Below are positions 47,801 through 61,615 of a stretch of DNA of 64,000 nucleotides, one piece after another. The DNA lies in the NCBI GenBank assembly GCA_963556195.1, contig CAUVYP010000244.1, positions 3,410,001 to 3,474,000 of the forward strand, written 5' to 3'. This stretch comes from Sepiola atlantica (taxonomy: Eukaryota > Mollusca > Cephalopoda > Sepiida > Sepiolidae). Under the pieces are notes generated by a model. That model was not told the DNA's origin and ran no database searches. It worked only from the letters and a program-made list of their open reading frames with translations. Positions within the stretch are counted from its first letter, which is position 1; each line of letters opens with the position of its first letter. A program made the translations under genes and the position numbers.

Positions 47801-49520
47801 GGAGATATGTCGATACAAACTGAATACGCAAAACATCAACAAAATTTAGCGCGTTTTAAAGTTGATATCGCTTTTGTTTATAACTTCCACATTTATTCGA
47901 ATTGTGCAACGAAACTTTGCAGACAGTCGCGGAGACACATTTTCTACTGAAGTACCAAGTTTCAGAAGTGCAGCTCTTGTACTGCCGGAGATATGTCGAT
48001 ACAAACTGAATACGCAAAACATCAACAAAATTTAGCGCGTTTTAAAGTTGATATCGCTTTTGTTTATAACTTCCACATTTATTCGAATTGTGCAACGACA
48101 CTTTGCAGACAGTCTCAAATAGGCCTTTTCTACTGAAGTACCAAGTTTCAGAAGTGCAGCTCTTGTACTGCCGGAGATATGTCGATACAAACTGAATACG
48201 CAAAACATCAACAAAATTTAGCGCGTTTTAAAGTTGATATCGCTTTTGTTTATAACTTCCACATTTATTCGAATTGTGCAACGAAACTTTGCAGACAGTC
48301 TCGAATAGGCCTTTTGCTACTGAAGTACCAAGTTTCAGAAGTGCAGCTCTTGTACTGCCGGAGATATGTCGATACAAACTGAATACGCAAAACATCAACA
48401 AAATTTAGCGCGTTTTAAAGTTTATATCGCTTTTGTTTATAACTTCCACATTTATTCGAATTGTCCAACGAAACTTTGCAGACAGTCCCGGAGACACATT
48501 TTCTACTGAAGTACCAAGTTTCAGAAGTGCAACTCTTGCACTGCCGGAGATATGTCGATACAAACTGAATACGCAAAACATCAACAAAATTTAGCGCGTT
48601 TTAAAGTTGATATCGCTTTTGTTTATAACTTCCACATTTATTCGAATTGTGCAACGAAACTTTGCAGACAGTCGCGGAGACACATGTTCTACTGAAGTAC
48701 CAAGTTTCAGAAGTGCAGCTGTTGTACTGCCGGAGATATGTCGATACAAACTGAATACGCAAAACATCAACAAAATTTAGCGCGTTTTAAAGTTGATATC
48801 GCTTTTGTTTATAACTTCCACATTTATTCGAATTGTGCAACGAAACTTTGCAGACAGTCGCAGAGACACATTTTCTACTGAAGTACCAAGTATCAGAAGT
48901 GCAGCTCTTGTACTGCCGCAGATATGTCGATACAAACTGAATACGCAAAACATCAACAAGATTTAGCGCGTTTTAAAGTTGATATCGCTTTTGTTTATAA
49001 CTTCCACATTTATTCGAATTGTGCAACGAAACTTTGCAGACAGTATCGAATAGGCTTTTTCTACTGAAGTACCAAGTTTCAGAAGTGCAGCTCTTGTACT
49101 GCCGGAGATATGTCGATACAAACTGAATACGCAAAACATCAACAAAATTTAGCGCGTTTTAAAGTTGATATCGCTTTTGATTATAACTTCCACATTTATT
49201 CGAATTGTGCAACGAAACTTTGCAGACAGTCTCGAATAGGCCTTTTCTACTGAAGTACCAAGTTTCAGAAGTGCAGCTCTTGTACTGCCGCAGATATGTC
49301 GATACAAACTGAATACGCAAAACATCAACAAAATTTAGCGCGTTTTAAAGTTGATATCGCTTTTGTTTATAACTTCCACATTTATTCGAATTGTGCAACG
49401 AAACTTTGCAGACAGTATCGAATAGGCCTTTTCTACTGAAGTACCAAGTTTCAGAAGTGCAGCTGTTGTACTGCCGGAGATATGTCGATACAAACTGAAT
49501 ACGCAAAACATCAACAAAAT
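44682..49520. repeat. Rest of left 7.6-kb-class copy
   Basis: The order is a D1/A chimera (44682), F1-G-H1-A-B-C-D2-D1-D2-H2-D2-D1-C-D2, then from 47474 D1-E1-F1-G-H1-A-B-C-D2-D1-D2. The 187-bp monomers are at 45240, 46543 and 48218. From 44868 on it matches 52499 onward at 7631 bp. Within it, G at 45054 and G at 48032 are 2978 bp apart, twice 1489. Confidence 0.85.
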
Positions 49521-52500
49521 TTAGCGCGTTTTAAAGTTGATATCGCTTTTGATTATAACTTCCACATTTATTCGAATTGTGCAACGAAACTTTGCAGACA
49601 GTCTCGAATAGGCCTTTTCTACTGAAGTACCAAGTTTCAGAAGTGCAGCTCTTGTACTGCCGGAGATATGTCTATACAAACTGAATACGCAAAACATCAA
49701 CAAAATTTAGCGCGTTTTAAAGTTGATATCGCTTTTGTTCATAACTTCCACATTTATTCGAATTGTGCAACGAAACTTTGCAGACAGTCGCAGAGACACA
49801 TTTTCTACTGAAGTACCAAGTTTCAGAAGTGCAGCTTTTGTACTGCCGGAGATATGTCGATACAAACTGAATACGCAAAACATCAACAAAATTTAGCGCG
49901 TTTTAAAGTTGATATCGCTTTTGTTTATAACTTCCACATTTATTCGAATTGTGCAACGAAACTTTGCAGACAGTCGCGGAGACACATTTTCTACTGAAGT
50001 ACCAAGTTTCAGAAGTGCAGCTCTTGTACTGCCGGAGATATGTCGATACAAACTGAATACGCAAAACATCAACAAAATTTAGCACGTTTTAAAGTTGATA
50101 TCGCTTTTGTTTATAACTTCCACATTTATTCGAATTGTGCAACGAGACTTTGCAGACAGTCTCAAATAGGCCTTTTCTACTGAAGTACCAAGTTTCAGAA
50201 GTGCAGCTCTTGTACTGCCGGAGATATGTCGATACAAACTGAATACGCAAAACATCAACAAAATTTAGCGCGTTTTAAAGTTGATATCGCTTTTGTTTAT
50301 AACTTCCACATTTATTCGAATTGTGCAACGAAACTTTGCAGACAGTCTCGAATAGGCCTTTTGCTACTGAAGTACCAAGTTTCAGAAGTGCAGCTCTTGT
50401 ACTGCCGGAGATATGTCGATACAAACTGAATACGCAAAACATCAACAAAATTTAGCGCGTTTTAAAGTTTATATCGCTTTTGTTTATAACTTCCACATTT
50501 ATTCGAATTGTCCAACGAAACTTTGCAGACAGTCCCGGAGACACATTTTCTACTGAAGTACCAAGTTTCAGAAGTGCAACTCTTGCACTGCCGGAGATAT
50601 GTCGATACAAACTGAATACGCAAAACATCAACAAAATTTAGCGCGTTTTAAAGTTGATATCGCTTTTGTTTATAACTTCCACATTTATTCGAATTGTGCA
50701 ACGAAACTTTGCAGACAGTCGCGGAGACACATGTTCTACTGAAGTACCAAGTTTCAGAAGTGCAGCTCTTGTACTGCCGGGGATATGTCGATACAAACTG
50801 AATACGCAAAACATCAACACAATTTAGCGCGTTTTAAAGTTGATATCGCTTTTGTTTATAACTTCCACATTTATTCGAATTGTGCAACGAAACTTTGCAG
50901 ACAGTCGCGGAGACACATTTTCTACTGAAGTACCAAGTTTCAGAAGTGCAGCTCTTGTACTGCCGCAGATATGTCGATACAAACTGAATACGCAAAACAT
51001 CAACAAAATTTAGCGCGTTTTAAAGTTGATATCGCTTTTGTTTATAACTTCCACATTTATTCGAATTGTGCAACGAAACTTTGCAGACAGTATCGAATAG
51101 GCCTTTTCTACTGAAGTACCAAGTTTCAGAAGTGCAGCTCTTGTACTGCCGGAGATATGTCGATACAAACTGAATACGCAAAACATCAACAAAATTTAGC
51201 GCGTTTTAAAGTTGATATCGCTTTTGTTTATAACTTCCACATTTATTCGAATTGTGCAACGAAACTTTGCAGAACAGTCGCAGAGACACATTTTCTACTG
51301 AAGTACCAAGTATCAGAAGTGCAGCTCTTGTACTGCCGCAGATATGTCGATACAAACTGAATACGCAAAACATCAACAAGATTTAGCGCGTTTTAAAGTT
51401 GATATCGCTTTTGTTTATAACTTCCACATTTATTCGAATTGTGCAACGAAACTTTGCAGACAGTATCGAATAGGCCTTTTCTACTGAAGTACCAAGTTTC
51501 AGAAGTGCAGCTCTTGTACTGCCGGAGATATGTCGATACAAACTGAATACGCAAAACATCAACAAAATTTAGCGCGTTTTAAAGTTGATATCGCTTTTGA
51601 TTATAACTTCCACATTTATTCGAATTGTGCAACGAAACTTTGCAGACAGTATCGAATAGGCCTTTTCTACTGAAGTACCAAGTTTCAGAAGTGCAGCTCT
51701 TGTACTGCCGCAGATATGTCGATACAAACTGAATACGCAAAACATCAACAAAATTTAGCGCGTTTTAAAGTTGATATCGCTTTTGTTTATAACTTCCACA
51801 TTTATTCGAATTGTGCAACGAAACTTTGCAGACAGTCGCGGAGACACATTTTCTACTGAAGTACCAAGTTTCAGAAATGCAGCTCTTGTACTGCCGCAGA
51901 TATGTCGATACAAACTGAATACGCAAAACATCAACAAAATTTAGCGCGTTTTAAAGTTGATATCGCTTTTGTTTATAACTTCCACATTTATTCGAATTGT
52001 GCAACGAAACTTTGCAGACAGTATCGAATAGGCCTTTTCTACTGAAGTACCAAGTTTCAGAAGTGCAGCTTTTGTACTGCCGGAGATATGTCGATAAAAA
52101 CGGAATACGCAAAACATCAACAAAATTTAGCGCGTTTTAAAGTTGATATCGCTTTTGATTATAACTTCCACATTTATTCGAATTGTGCAACGAAACTTTG
52201 CAGACAGTCTCGAATAGGCCTATTCTACTGAAGTACCAAGTTTCGGAAGTGCAGCTCTTGTACTGCCGGAGATATGTCGATACAAACTGAATACGCAAAA
52301 CATCAACAAAATTTAGCGCGTTTTAAAGTTGATATCGCTTTTGTTCATAACTTCCACATTTATTCGAATTGTGCAACGAAACTTTGCAGACAGTCGCAGA
52401 GACACATTTTCTACTGAAGTACCAAGTTTCAGAAGTGCAGCTTTTGTACTGCCGGAGATATGTCGATACAAACTGAATACGCAAAACATCAACAAAATTT

Positions 52501-55500
52501 AGCGCGTTTTAAAGTTGATATCGCTTTTGTTTATAACTTCCACATTTATTCGAATTGTGCAACGAAACTTTGCAGACAGTCGCGGAGACACATTTTCTAC
52601 TGAAGTACCAAGTTTCAGAAGTGCAGCTCTTGTACTGCCGGAGATATGTCGATACAAACTGAATACGCAAAACATCAACAAAATTTAGCGCGTTTTAAAG
52701 TTGATATCGCTTTTGTTTATAACTTCCACATTTATTCGAATTGTGCAACGAAACTTTGCAGACAGTCTCAAATAGGCCTTTTCTACTGAAGTACCAAGTT
52801 TCAGAAGTGCAGCTCTTGTACTGCCGGAGATATGTCGATACAAACTGAATACGCAAAACATCAACAAAATTTAGCGCGTTTTAAAGTTGATATCGCTTTT
52901 GTTTATAACTTCCACATTTATTCGAATTGTGCAACGAAACTTTGCAGACAGTCTCGAATAGGCCTTTTGCTACTGAAGTACCAAGTTTCAGAAGTGCAGC
53001 TCTTGTACTGCCGGAGATATGTCGATACAAACTGAATACGCAAAACATCAACAAAATTTAGCGCGTTTTAAAGTTTATATCGCTTTTGTTTATAACTTCC
53101 ACATTTATTCGAATTGTCCAACGAAACTTTGCAGACAGTCGCGGAGACACATTTTCTACTGAAGTACCAAGTTTCAGAAGTGCAACTCTTGCACTGCCAG
53201 AGATATGTCGATACAAACTGAATACGCAAAACATCAACAAAATTTAGCGCGTTTTAAAGTTGATATCGCTTTTGTTTATAACTTCCACATTTATTCGAAT
53301 TGTGCAACGATACTTTGCAGACAGTCGCGGAGACACATGTTCTACTGAAGTACCAAGTTTCAGAAGTGCAGCTGTTGTACTGCCGGAGATATGTCGATAC
53401 AAACTGAATACGCAAAACATCAACAAAATTTAGCGCGTTTTAAAGTTGATATCGCTTTTGTTTATAACTTCCACATTTATTCGAATTGTGCAACGAAACT
53501 TTGCAGACAGTCGCAGAGACACATTTTCTACTGAAGTACCAAGTATCAGAAGTGCAGCTCTTGTACTGCCGCAGATATGTCGATACAAACTGAATACGCA
53601 AAACATCAACAAGATTTAGCGCGTTTTAAAGTTGATATCGCTTTTGTTTATAACTTCCACATGTATTCGAATTGTGCAACGAAACTTTGCAGACAGTATC
53701 GAATAGGCTTTTTCTACTGAAGTACCAAGTTTCAGAAGTGCAGCTCTTGTACTGCCGGAGATATGTCGATACAAACTGAATACGCAAAACATCAACAAAA
53801 TTTAGCGCGTTTTAAAGTTGATATCGCTTTTGATTATAACTTCCACATTTATTCGAATTGTGCAACGAAACTTTGCAGACAGTCTCGAATAGGCCTTTTC
53901 TACTGAAGTACCAAGTTTCAGAAGTGCAGCTCTTGTACTGCCGCAGATATGTCGATACAAACTGAATACGCAAAACATCAACAAAATTTAGCGCGTTTTA
54001 AAGTTGATATCGCTTTTGTTTATAACTTCCACATTTATTCGAATTGTGCAACGAAACTTTGCAGACAGTATCGAATAGGCCTTTTCTACTGAAGTACCAA
54101 GTTTCAGAAGTGCAGCTCTTGTACTGCCGGAGATATGTCGATACAAACTGAATACGCAAAACATCAACAAAATTTAGCGCGTTTTAAAGTTGATATCGCT
54201 TTTGTTTATAACTTCCACATTTATTCGAATTGTGCAACGAAACTTTGCAGAACAGTCGCAGAGTCACATTTTCTACTGAAGTACCAAGTATCAGAAGTGC
54301 AGCTCTTGTACTGCCGCAGATATGTCGATACAAACTGAATACGCAAAACATCAACAAGATTTAGCGCGTTTTAAAGTTGATATCGCTTTTGTTTATAACT
54401 TCCACATTTATTCGAATTGTGCAACGAAACTTTGCAGACAGTATCGAATAGGCCTTTTCTACTGAAGTACCAAGTTTCAGAAGTGCAGCTCTTGTACTGC
54501 CGGAGATATGTCGATACAAACTGAATACGCAAAACATCAACAAAATTTAGCGCGTTTTAAAGTTGATATCGCTTTTGATTATAACTTCCACATTTATTCG
54601 AATTGTGCAACGAAACTTTGCAGACAGTCTCGAATAGGCCTTTTCTACTGAAGTACCAAGTTTCAGAAGTGCAGCTCTTGTACTGCCGGAGATATGTCGA
54701 TACAAACTGAATACGCAAAACATCAACAAAATTTAGCGCGTTTTAAAGTTGATATCGCTTTTGTTTATAACTTCCACATTTATTCGAATTGTGCAACGAA
54801 ACTTTGCAGACAGTCGCGGAGACACATTTTCTACTGAAGTACCAAGTTTCAGAAATGCAGCTCTTGTACTGCCGCAGATATGTCGATACAAACTGAATAC
54901 GCAAAACATCAACAAAATTTAGCGCGTTTTAAAGTTGATATCGCTTTTGTTTATAACTTCCACATTTATTCGAATTGTGCAACGAAACTTTGCAGACAGT
55001 ATCGAATAGGCCTTTTCTACTGAAGTACCAAGTTTCAGAAGTGCAGCTCTTGTACTGCCGGAGATATGTCGATACAAACTGAATACGCAAAACATCAACA
55101 AAATTTAGCGCGTTTTCAAGTTGATATCGCTTTTGATTATAACTTCCACATTTATTCGAATTGTGCAACGAAACTTTGCAGACAGTCTCGAATAGGCCTT
55201 TTCTACTGAAGTACCAAGTTTCAGAAGTGCAGCTCTTGTACTGCCGGAGATATGTCGATACAAACTGAATACGCAAAACATCAACAAAATTTAGCGCGTT
55301 TTAAAGTTGATATCGCTTTTGTTCATAACTTCCACATTTATTCGAATTGTGCAACGAAACTTTGCAGACAGTCGCAGAGACACATTTTCAACTGAAGTAC
55401 CAAGTTTCAGAAGTGCAGCTTTTGTACTGCCGGAGATATGTCGATACAAACTGAATACGCAAAACATCAACAAAATTTAGCGCGTTTTAAAGTTGATATC

Positions 55501-57151
55501 GCTTTTGTTTATAACTTCCACATTTATTCGAATTGTGCAACGAAACTTTGCAGACAGTCGCGGAGACACATTTTCTACTGAAGTACCATGTTTCAGAAGT
55601 GCAGCTCTTGTACTGCCGGAGATATGTCGATACAAACTGAATACGCAAAACATCAACAAAATTTAGCGCGTTTTAAAGTTGATATCGCTTTTGTTTATAA
55701 CTTCCACATTTATTCGAATTGTGCAACGACACTTTGCAGACAGTCTCAAATAGGCCTTTTCTACTGAAGTACCAAGTTTCAGAAGTGCAGCTCTTGTACT
55801 GCCGGAGATATGTCGATACAAACTGAATACGCAAAACATCAACAAAATTTAGCGCGTTTTAAAGTTGATATCGCTTTTGTTTATAACTTCCACATTTATT
55901 CGAATTGTGCAACGAAACTTTGCAGACAGTCTCGAATAGGCCTTTTGCTACTGAAGTACCAAGTTTCAGAAGTGCAGCTCTTGTACTGCCGGAGATATGT
56001 CGATACAAACTGAATACGCAAAACATCAACAAAATTTAGCGCGTTTTAAAGTTTATATCGCTTTTGTTTATAACTTCCACATTTATTCGAATTGTCCAAC
56101 GAAACTTTGCAGACAGTCCCGGAGACACATTTTCTACTGAAGTACCAAGTTTCAGAAGTGCAACTCTTGCACTGCCGGAGATATGTCGATACAAACTGAA
56201 TACGCAAAACATCAACACAATTTAGCGCGTTTTAAAGTTGATATCGCTTTTGTTTATAACTTCCACATTTATTCGAATTGTGCAACGAAACTTTGCAGAC
56301 AGTCGCGGAGACACATGTTCTACTGAAGTACCAAGTTTCAGAAGTGCAGCTGTTGTACTGCCGGAGATATGTCGATACAAACTGAATACGCAAAACATCA
56401 ACAAAATTTAGCGCGTTTTAAAGTTGATATCGCTTTTGTTTATAACTTCCACATTTATTCGAATTGTGCAACGAAACTTTGCAGACAGTCGCAGAGACAC
56501 ATTTTCTACTGAAGTACCAAGTATCAGAAGTGCAGCTCTTGTACTGCCGCAGATATGTCGATACAAACTGAATACGCAAAACATCAACAAGATTTAACGC
56601 GTTTTAAAGTTGATATCGCTTTTGTTTATAACTTCCACATTTATTCGAATTGTGCAACGAAACTTTGCAGACAGTATCGAATAGGCTTTTTCTACTGAAG
56701 TACCAAGTTTCAGAAGTGCAGCTCTTGTACTGCCGGAGATATGTCGATACAAACTGAATACGCAAAACATCAACAAAATTTAGCGCGTTTTAAAGTTGAT
56801 ATCGCTTTTGATTATAACTTCCACATTTATTCGAATTGTGCAACGAAACTTTGCAGACAGTCTCGAATAGGCCTTTTCTACTGAAGTACCAAGTTTCAGA
56901 AGTGCAGCTCTTGTACTGCCGCAGATATGTCGATACAAACTGAATACGCAAAACATCAACAAAATTTAGCGCGTTTTAAAGTTGATATCGCTTTTGTTTA
57001 TAACTTCCACATTTATTCGAATTGTGCAACGAAACTTTGCAGACAGTATCGAATAGGCCTTTTCTACTGAAGTACCAAGTTTCAGAAGTGCAGCTCTTGT
57101 ACTGCCGGAGATATGTCGATACAAACTGAATACGCAAAACATCAACAAAAT
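49521..57151. repeat. Right 7.6-kb-class copy, 7631 bp
   Basis: This 41-monomer segment runs D1-E1-F1-G-H1-A-B-C-D2-H2-D2-D1-C-D2 (49521-52126), D1-E1-F1-G-H1-A-B-C-D2-D1-D2-H2-D2-D1-C-D2 (52127-55104) and D1-E1-F1-G-H1-A-B-C-D2-D1-D2 (55105-57151). The 187-bp monomers are at 50265, 51196, 52871, 54174 and 55849. Shared rare markers with the left copy are CGTTTTCAAGTTG (47474 and 55105), GAGTCACAT (46543 and 54174) and AAAAACGGAATAC (44496 and 51941). Confidence 0.86.
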
Positions 57152-57709
57152 TTAGCGCGTTTTAAAGTTGATATCGCTTTTGATTATAACTTCCACATTT
57201 ATTCGAATTGTGCAACGAAACTTTGCAGACAGTCTCGAATAGGCCTTTTCTACTGAAGTACCAAGTTTCAGAAGTGCAGCTCTTGTACTGCCGGAGATAT
57301 GTCGATACAAACTGAATACGCAAAACATCAACAAAATTTATCGCGTTTTAAAGTTGATATCGCTTTTGTTCATAACTTCCACATTTATTCGAATTGTGCA
57401 ACGAAACTTTGCAGACAGTCGCAGAGACACATTTTCTACTGAAGTACCAAGTTTCAGAAGTGCAGCTTTTGTACTGCCGGAGATATGTCGATACAAACTG
57501 AATACGCAAAACATCAACAAAATTAAGCGCGTTTTAAAGTTGATATCGCTTTTGTTTATAACTTCCACATTTATTCGAATTGTGCAACGAAACTTTGCAG
57601 ACAGTCAAGGAGACACATGTTCCTCTGAAGTACCAAGTTTCAGAAGTGCAGCTCTTGTACTGCCGGAGATATGTCGATACAAACTGAATACGCAAAACAT
57701 CAACACAAT
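57152..57709. repeat. Three-monomer transition
   Basis: Types are D1, E1 and a B-like monomer (57524) with CAGTCAAGGAGAC and CATGTTCCTCTG. The last motif recurs only at 61058. The usual TTTAGCG is TTTATCG at the 57338 boundary and TTAAGCG at the 57524 boundary. The match to the 49.5-kb region ends here. Confidence 0.8.
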
Positions 57710-59011
57710 TTAGCGCGTTTTAAAGTTGATATCGCTTTTGTTTATAACTTCCACATTTATTCGAATTGTGCAACGAAACTTTGCAGACAGTCACGGAGAC
57801 ACATTTTCTACTGAAGTACCAAGTTTAAGAAGTGCAGCGCTTGTACTGCCGCAGATATGTCGATACAAACTGAATACGCAAAACATCAACACAATTTAGC
57901 GCGTTTTAAAGTTGATATCGCTTTTGTTTATAACTTCCACATTTATTCGAATTGTGCAACGAAACTTTGCAGACAGTATCCAATAGGCCTTTTATACTGA
58001 AGTACTAAGTTTCAGAAGTGCAGCTCTTGTACTGCCGGAGATATGTCGATACAAACTGAATACGCAAAACATCAACAAAATTTAGCGCGTTTTAAAGTTG
58101 ATATCGCTTTTGTTTATAACTTCCACATTTATTCGAATTGTGCAACGAAATTTCGCAGACAGTCGCGGAGACACATGTTCTACTGAAGTACCAAGTTTCA
58201 GAAGTGCAGCTGTTGTACTGCCGGAGATATGTCGATACAAACTGAATACGCAAAACATCAACAAAATTTAGCGCGTTTTAAAGTTGATATCGCTTTTGTT
58301 TATAACTTCCACATTTATTCGAATTGTGCAACGAAACTTTGCAGACAGTCGCAGAGACACATTTTCTACTGAAGTACCAAGTTTCAGAAGTGCAGCTCTT
58401 GTACGTCCGCAGATACGTCGATACAAACTTAATACGCAAAACATCAACAAAATTTAGCGCGTTTTAAAGTTGATATCGCTTTTGTTTATAACTTCCACAT
58501 TTATTCGAATTGTGCAACGAAACTTTGCAGACAGTATCGAATAGGCCTTTTCTACTGAAGTACGAAGTTTCAGAAGTGCAGCTCTTGTACTGCCGGAGAT
58601 ATGTCGATACAAACTGAATACGCAAAACATCAACAAAATTTAGCGCGTTTTAAAGTTGATATCGCTTTTGATTATAACTTCCACATTTATTCGAATTGTG
58701 CAACGAAACTTTGCAGACAGTCTCGAATAGGCCTTTTCTACTGAAGTACCAAGTTTCAGAAGTGCAGCTTTTGTACTGCCGGAGATATGTCGATACAAAC
58801 TGAATACGCAAAACATCAACAAAATTTAGCGCGTTTTAAAGTTGATATCGCTTTAGTTTATAACTTCCACATTTATTCGAATTGTGCAACGAAACTTTGC
58901 AGACAGTCTGGAATCGGCCTCTTCTACTGAAGTACCAAGTTTCAGAAGTGCAGCTCTTGTACTGCCGGAGATATGTCGATACAAACTGAATACGCAAAAC
59001 ATCAACACAAT
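57710..59011. repeat. 1302-bp seven-monomer HOR, first copy
   Basis: The order is C-D2-B-C-D2-D1-I. The C at 58268 has TTGTACGTCCGC, shared with 59570 and 62360. The first five monomers recur at 59012 and at 61802. Substitutions private to single monomers are more frequent here than in the middle of the window. Confidence 0.82.
58826..59011. repeat. Type I monomer (right-end private type)
   Basis: Type I has CTTTAGTTTATAAC and a diverged alpha box CTGGAATCGGCCTCTTC. Only three copies exist, at 58826, 61616 and 63104, all in the last 6 kb. It marks a locally amplified lineage. Confidence 0.85.
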
Positions 59012-60313
59012 TTAGCGCGTTTTAAAGTTGATATCGCTTTTGTTTATAACTTCCACATTTATTCGAATTGTGCAACGAAACTTTGCAGACAGTCGCGGAG
59101 ACACATTTTCTACTGAAGTACCAAGTTTCAGAAGTGCAGCTCTTGTACTGCCGCAGATATGTCGATACAAACTGAATACGCAAAACATCAACAAAATTTA
59201 GCGCGTTTTAAAGTTGATATCGCTTTTGTTTATAACTTCCACATTTATTCGAATTGTGCAACGAAACTTTGCAGACAGTATCGAATAGGCCTTTTCTACT
59301 GAAGTACCAAGTTTCAGAAGTGCAGCTCTTGTACTGCCGGAGATATGTCGATACAAACTGAACACGCAAAACATCAACAAAATTTAGCGCGTTTTAAAGT
59401 TGATATCGCTTTGTTTTATAACTTCCACATTTATTCGAATTGTGCAACGAAACTTTGCAGACAGTCGCGGAGACACATGTTCTACTGAAGTACCAAGTTT
59501 CAGAAGTGCAGCTGTTGTACTGCCGGAGATATGTCGATACAAACTGAATACGCAAAACATCAACAAAATTTAGCGCGTTTTAAAGTTGATATCGCTTTTG
59601 TTTATAACTTCCACATTTATTCGAATTGTGCAACGAAACTTTGCAGACAGTCGCAGAGACACATTTTCTACTGAAGTACCAAGTTTCAACAGTCCAGCTC
59701 TTGTACGTCCGCAGATATGTCGATACAAACTTAATACGCAAAACATCAACAAAATTTAGCGCGTTTTAAAGTTGATATCGCTTTTGTTTATAACTTCCAC
59801 ATTTATTCGAATTGTGCAACGAAACTTTGCAGACAGTATCGAATAGGCCTTAGCTACTGAAGTACCAAGTTTCAGAAGTGCAGCTCTTGTACTGCCGGAG
59901 ATATGTTGATACAAACTGAATACGCAAAACATCAACAAAATTTAGCGCGTTTTACAGTTGATATCGCTTTTGTTTATAACTTCCACATTTATTCGAATTG
60001 TGCAACGAAACTTTGCAGACAGTCGCGGAGACACATTTTCTACTGAAGTACCAAGTTTCAGAAGTGCAGCTCTTGTACTGCCGGAGATATGTCGATACAA
60101 ACTGAATACGCAAAACATCAACAAAATTTAGCGCGTTTTACAGTTGATATCGCTTTTGTTTATAACTTCCACATTTATTCGAATTATGCAACGAAACTTT
60201 GCAGACAGTCGCGGAGACACATGTTCTACTGAAGTACCAAGTTTCAGAAGTGCAGCTCTTGTACTGCTGGAGATATGTCGATACAAACTGAATACGCAAA
60301 ACATCAACAAAAT
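59012..60313. repeat. 1302-bp seven-monomer block, second copy with altered end
   Basis: The order is C-D2-B-C-D2-F1-B. Markers GTACGTCCGC (59570) and CCTTAGCTACTG (59756) recur at 62360 and 62546. The boundaries at 59942 and 60128 have GCGTTTTACAGTTG, a local variant also at 60686. The 59384 monomer has GCTTTGTTTTATAAC. Confidence 0.8.
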
Positions 60314-61615
60314 TTAGCGCGTTTTAAAGTTGATATCGCTTTTGTTTATAACTTCAACATTTATTCGAATTGTGCAACGAAACTTTGCAGACAGTCGCGG
60401 AGACACATGTTCTACTGAAGTACCAAGTTTCAGAAGTGCAGCTCTTGTACTGCCGGAGATATGTCGATACAAACTGAATACGCAAAACATCAACAAAATT
60501 TAGCGCGTTTTAAAGTTTATATCGCTTTTGTTTATAACTTCCACATTTATTCGAATTGTGCAACGAAACTTTGCAGACAGTCTCGAATAGGCCTTTTCTA
60601 CTGGAGTACCAAGTTTCAGAAGTGCAGCTCTTGTACTGCCGGAGATATGTCGATACAAACTGAATACGCAAAACATCAACAAAATTTAGCGCGTTTTACA
60701 GTTGATATCGCTTTTGTTTATAACTTCCACATTTATTCGAATTGTGCAACGAAACTTTGCAGACAGTCTCGAATAGGCCTTTTCTACTGAAGTACCAAGT
60801 TTCAGAAGTGCAGCTCTTGTACTGCCGGAGATATGTCGATACAAACTAAATACGCAAAACATTAACAAAATTTAGCGCGTTTTAAAGTTGATATCGCTTT
60901 TGTTTATAACTTCACCATTTATTCGAATTGTCCAACGAAACTTTGCAGACAGTCGCGGAGACACATTTTCTACTGAAGTACCAAGTTTCAGAAGTGCAAC
61001 TCTTGCACTGCCGGAGATATGTCGATACAAACTGAATACGCAAAACATCAACAAAATTTAGCGCGTTTTAAAGTTGATATCGCTTTTGTTTATAACTTCC
61101 ACATTTATTCGAATTGTGCAACGAAACTTTGCAGACAGTCGCGGAGACACATGTTCCTCTGAAGTACCAAGTTTCAGAAGTGCAGCTCTTGTACTGCCGG
61201 AGATATGTCGATACAAACTGAATACGCAAAACATCAACACAATTTAGCGCGTTTTAAAGTTGATATCGCTTTTGTTTATAACTTCCACATTTATTCGAAT
61301 TGTGCAACGAAACTTTGCAGACAGTCGCGGAGACACATTTTCTACTGAAGTACCAAGTTTCAGAAGTGCAGCTCTTGTACTGCCGGAGATATGTCGATAC
61401 AAACTGAATACGCAAAACATCAACAAAATTTAGCGCGTTTTAAAGTTGATATCGCTTTTGTTTATAACTTCCACATTTATTCGAATTGTGCAACGAAACT
61501 TTGCAGACAGTCTCAAATAGGCCTTTTCTACTGAAGTACCAAGTTTCAGAAGTGCAGCTCTTGTACTGCCGGAGATATGTCGATACAAACTGAATACGCA
61601 AAACATCAACAAAAT
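60314..61615. repeat. Seven-monomer block resembling the left edge
   Basis: The order is B, two alpha-box monomers (60500 and 60686, with CTCGAATAGGCC but GTTTATAAC), then A-B-F1-G. The 60686 monomer ends ACTAAATACG and AACATTAAC and is followed by an A with CACCATTT, the same combination found at 770-1141. Confidence 0.8.
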
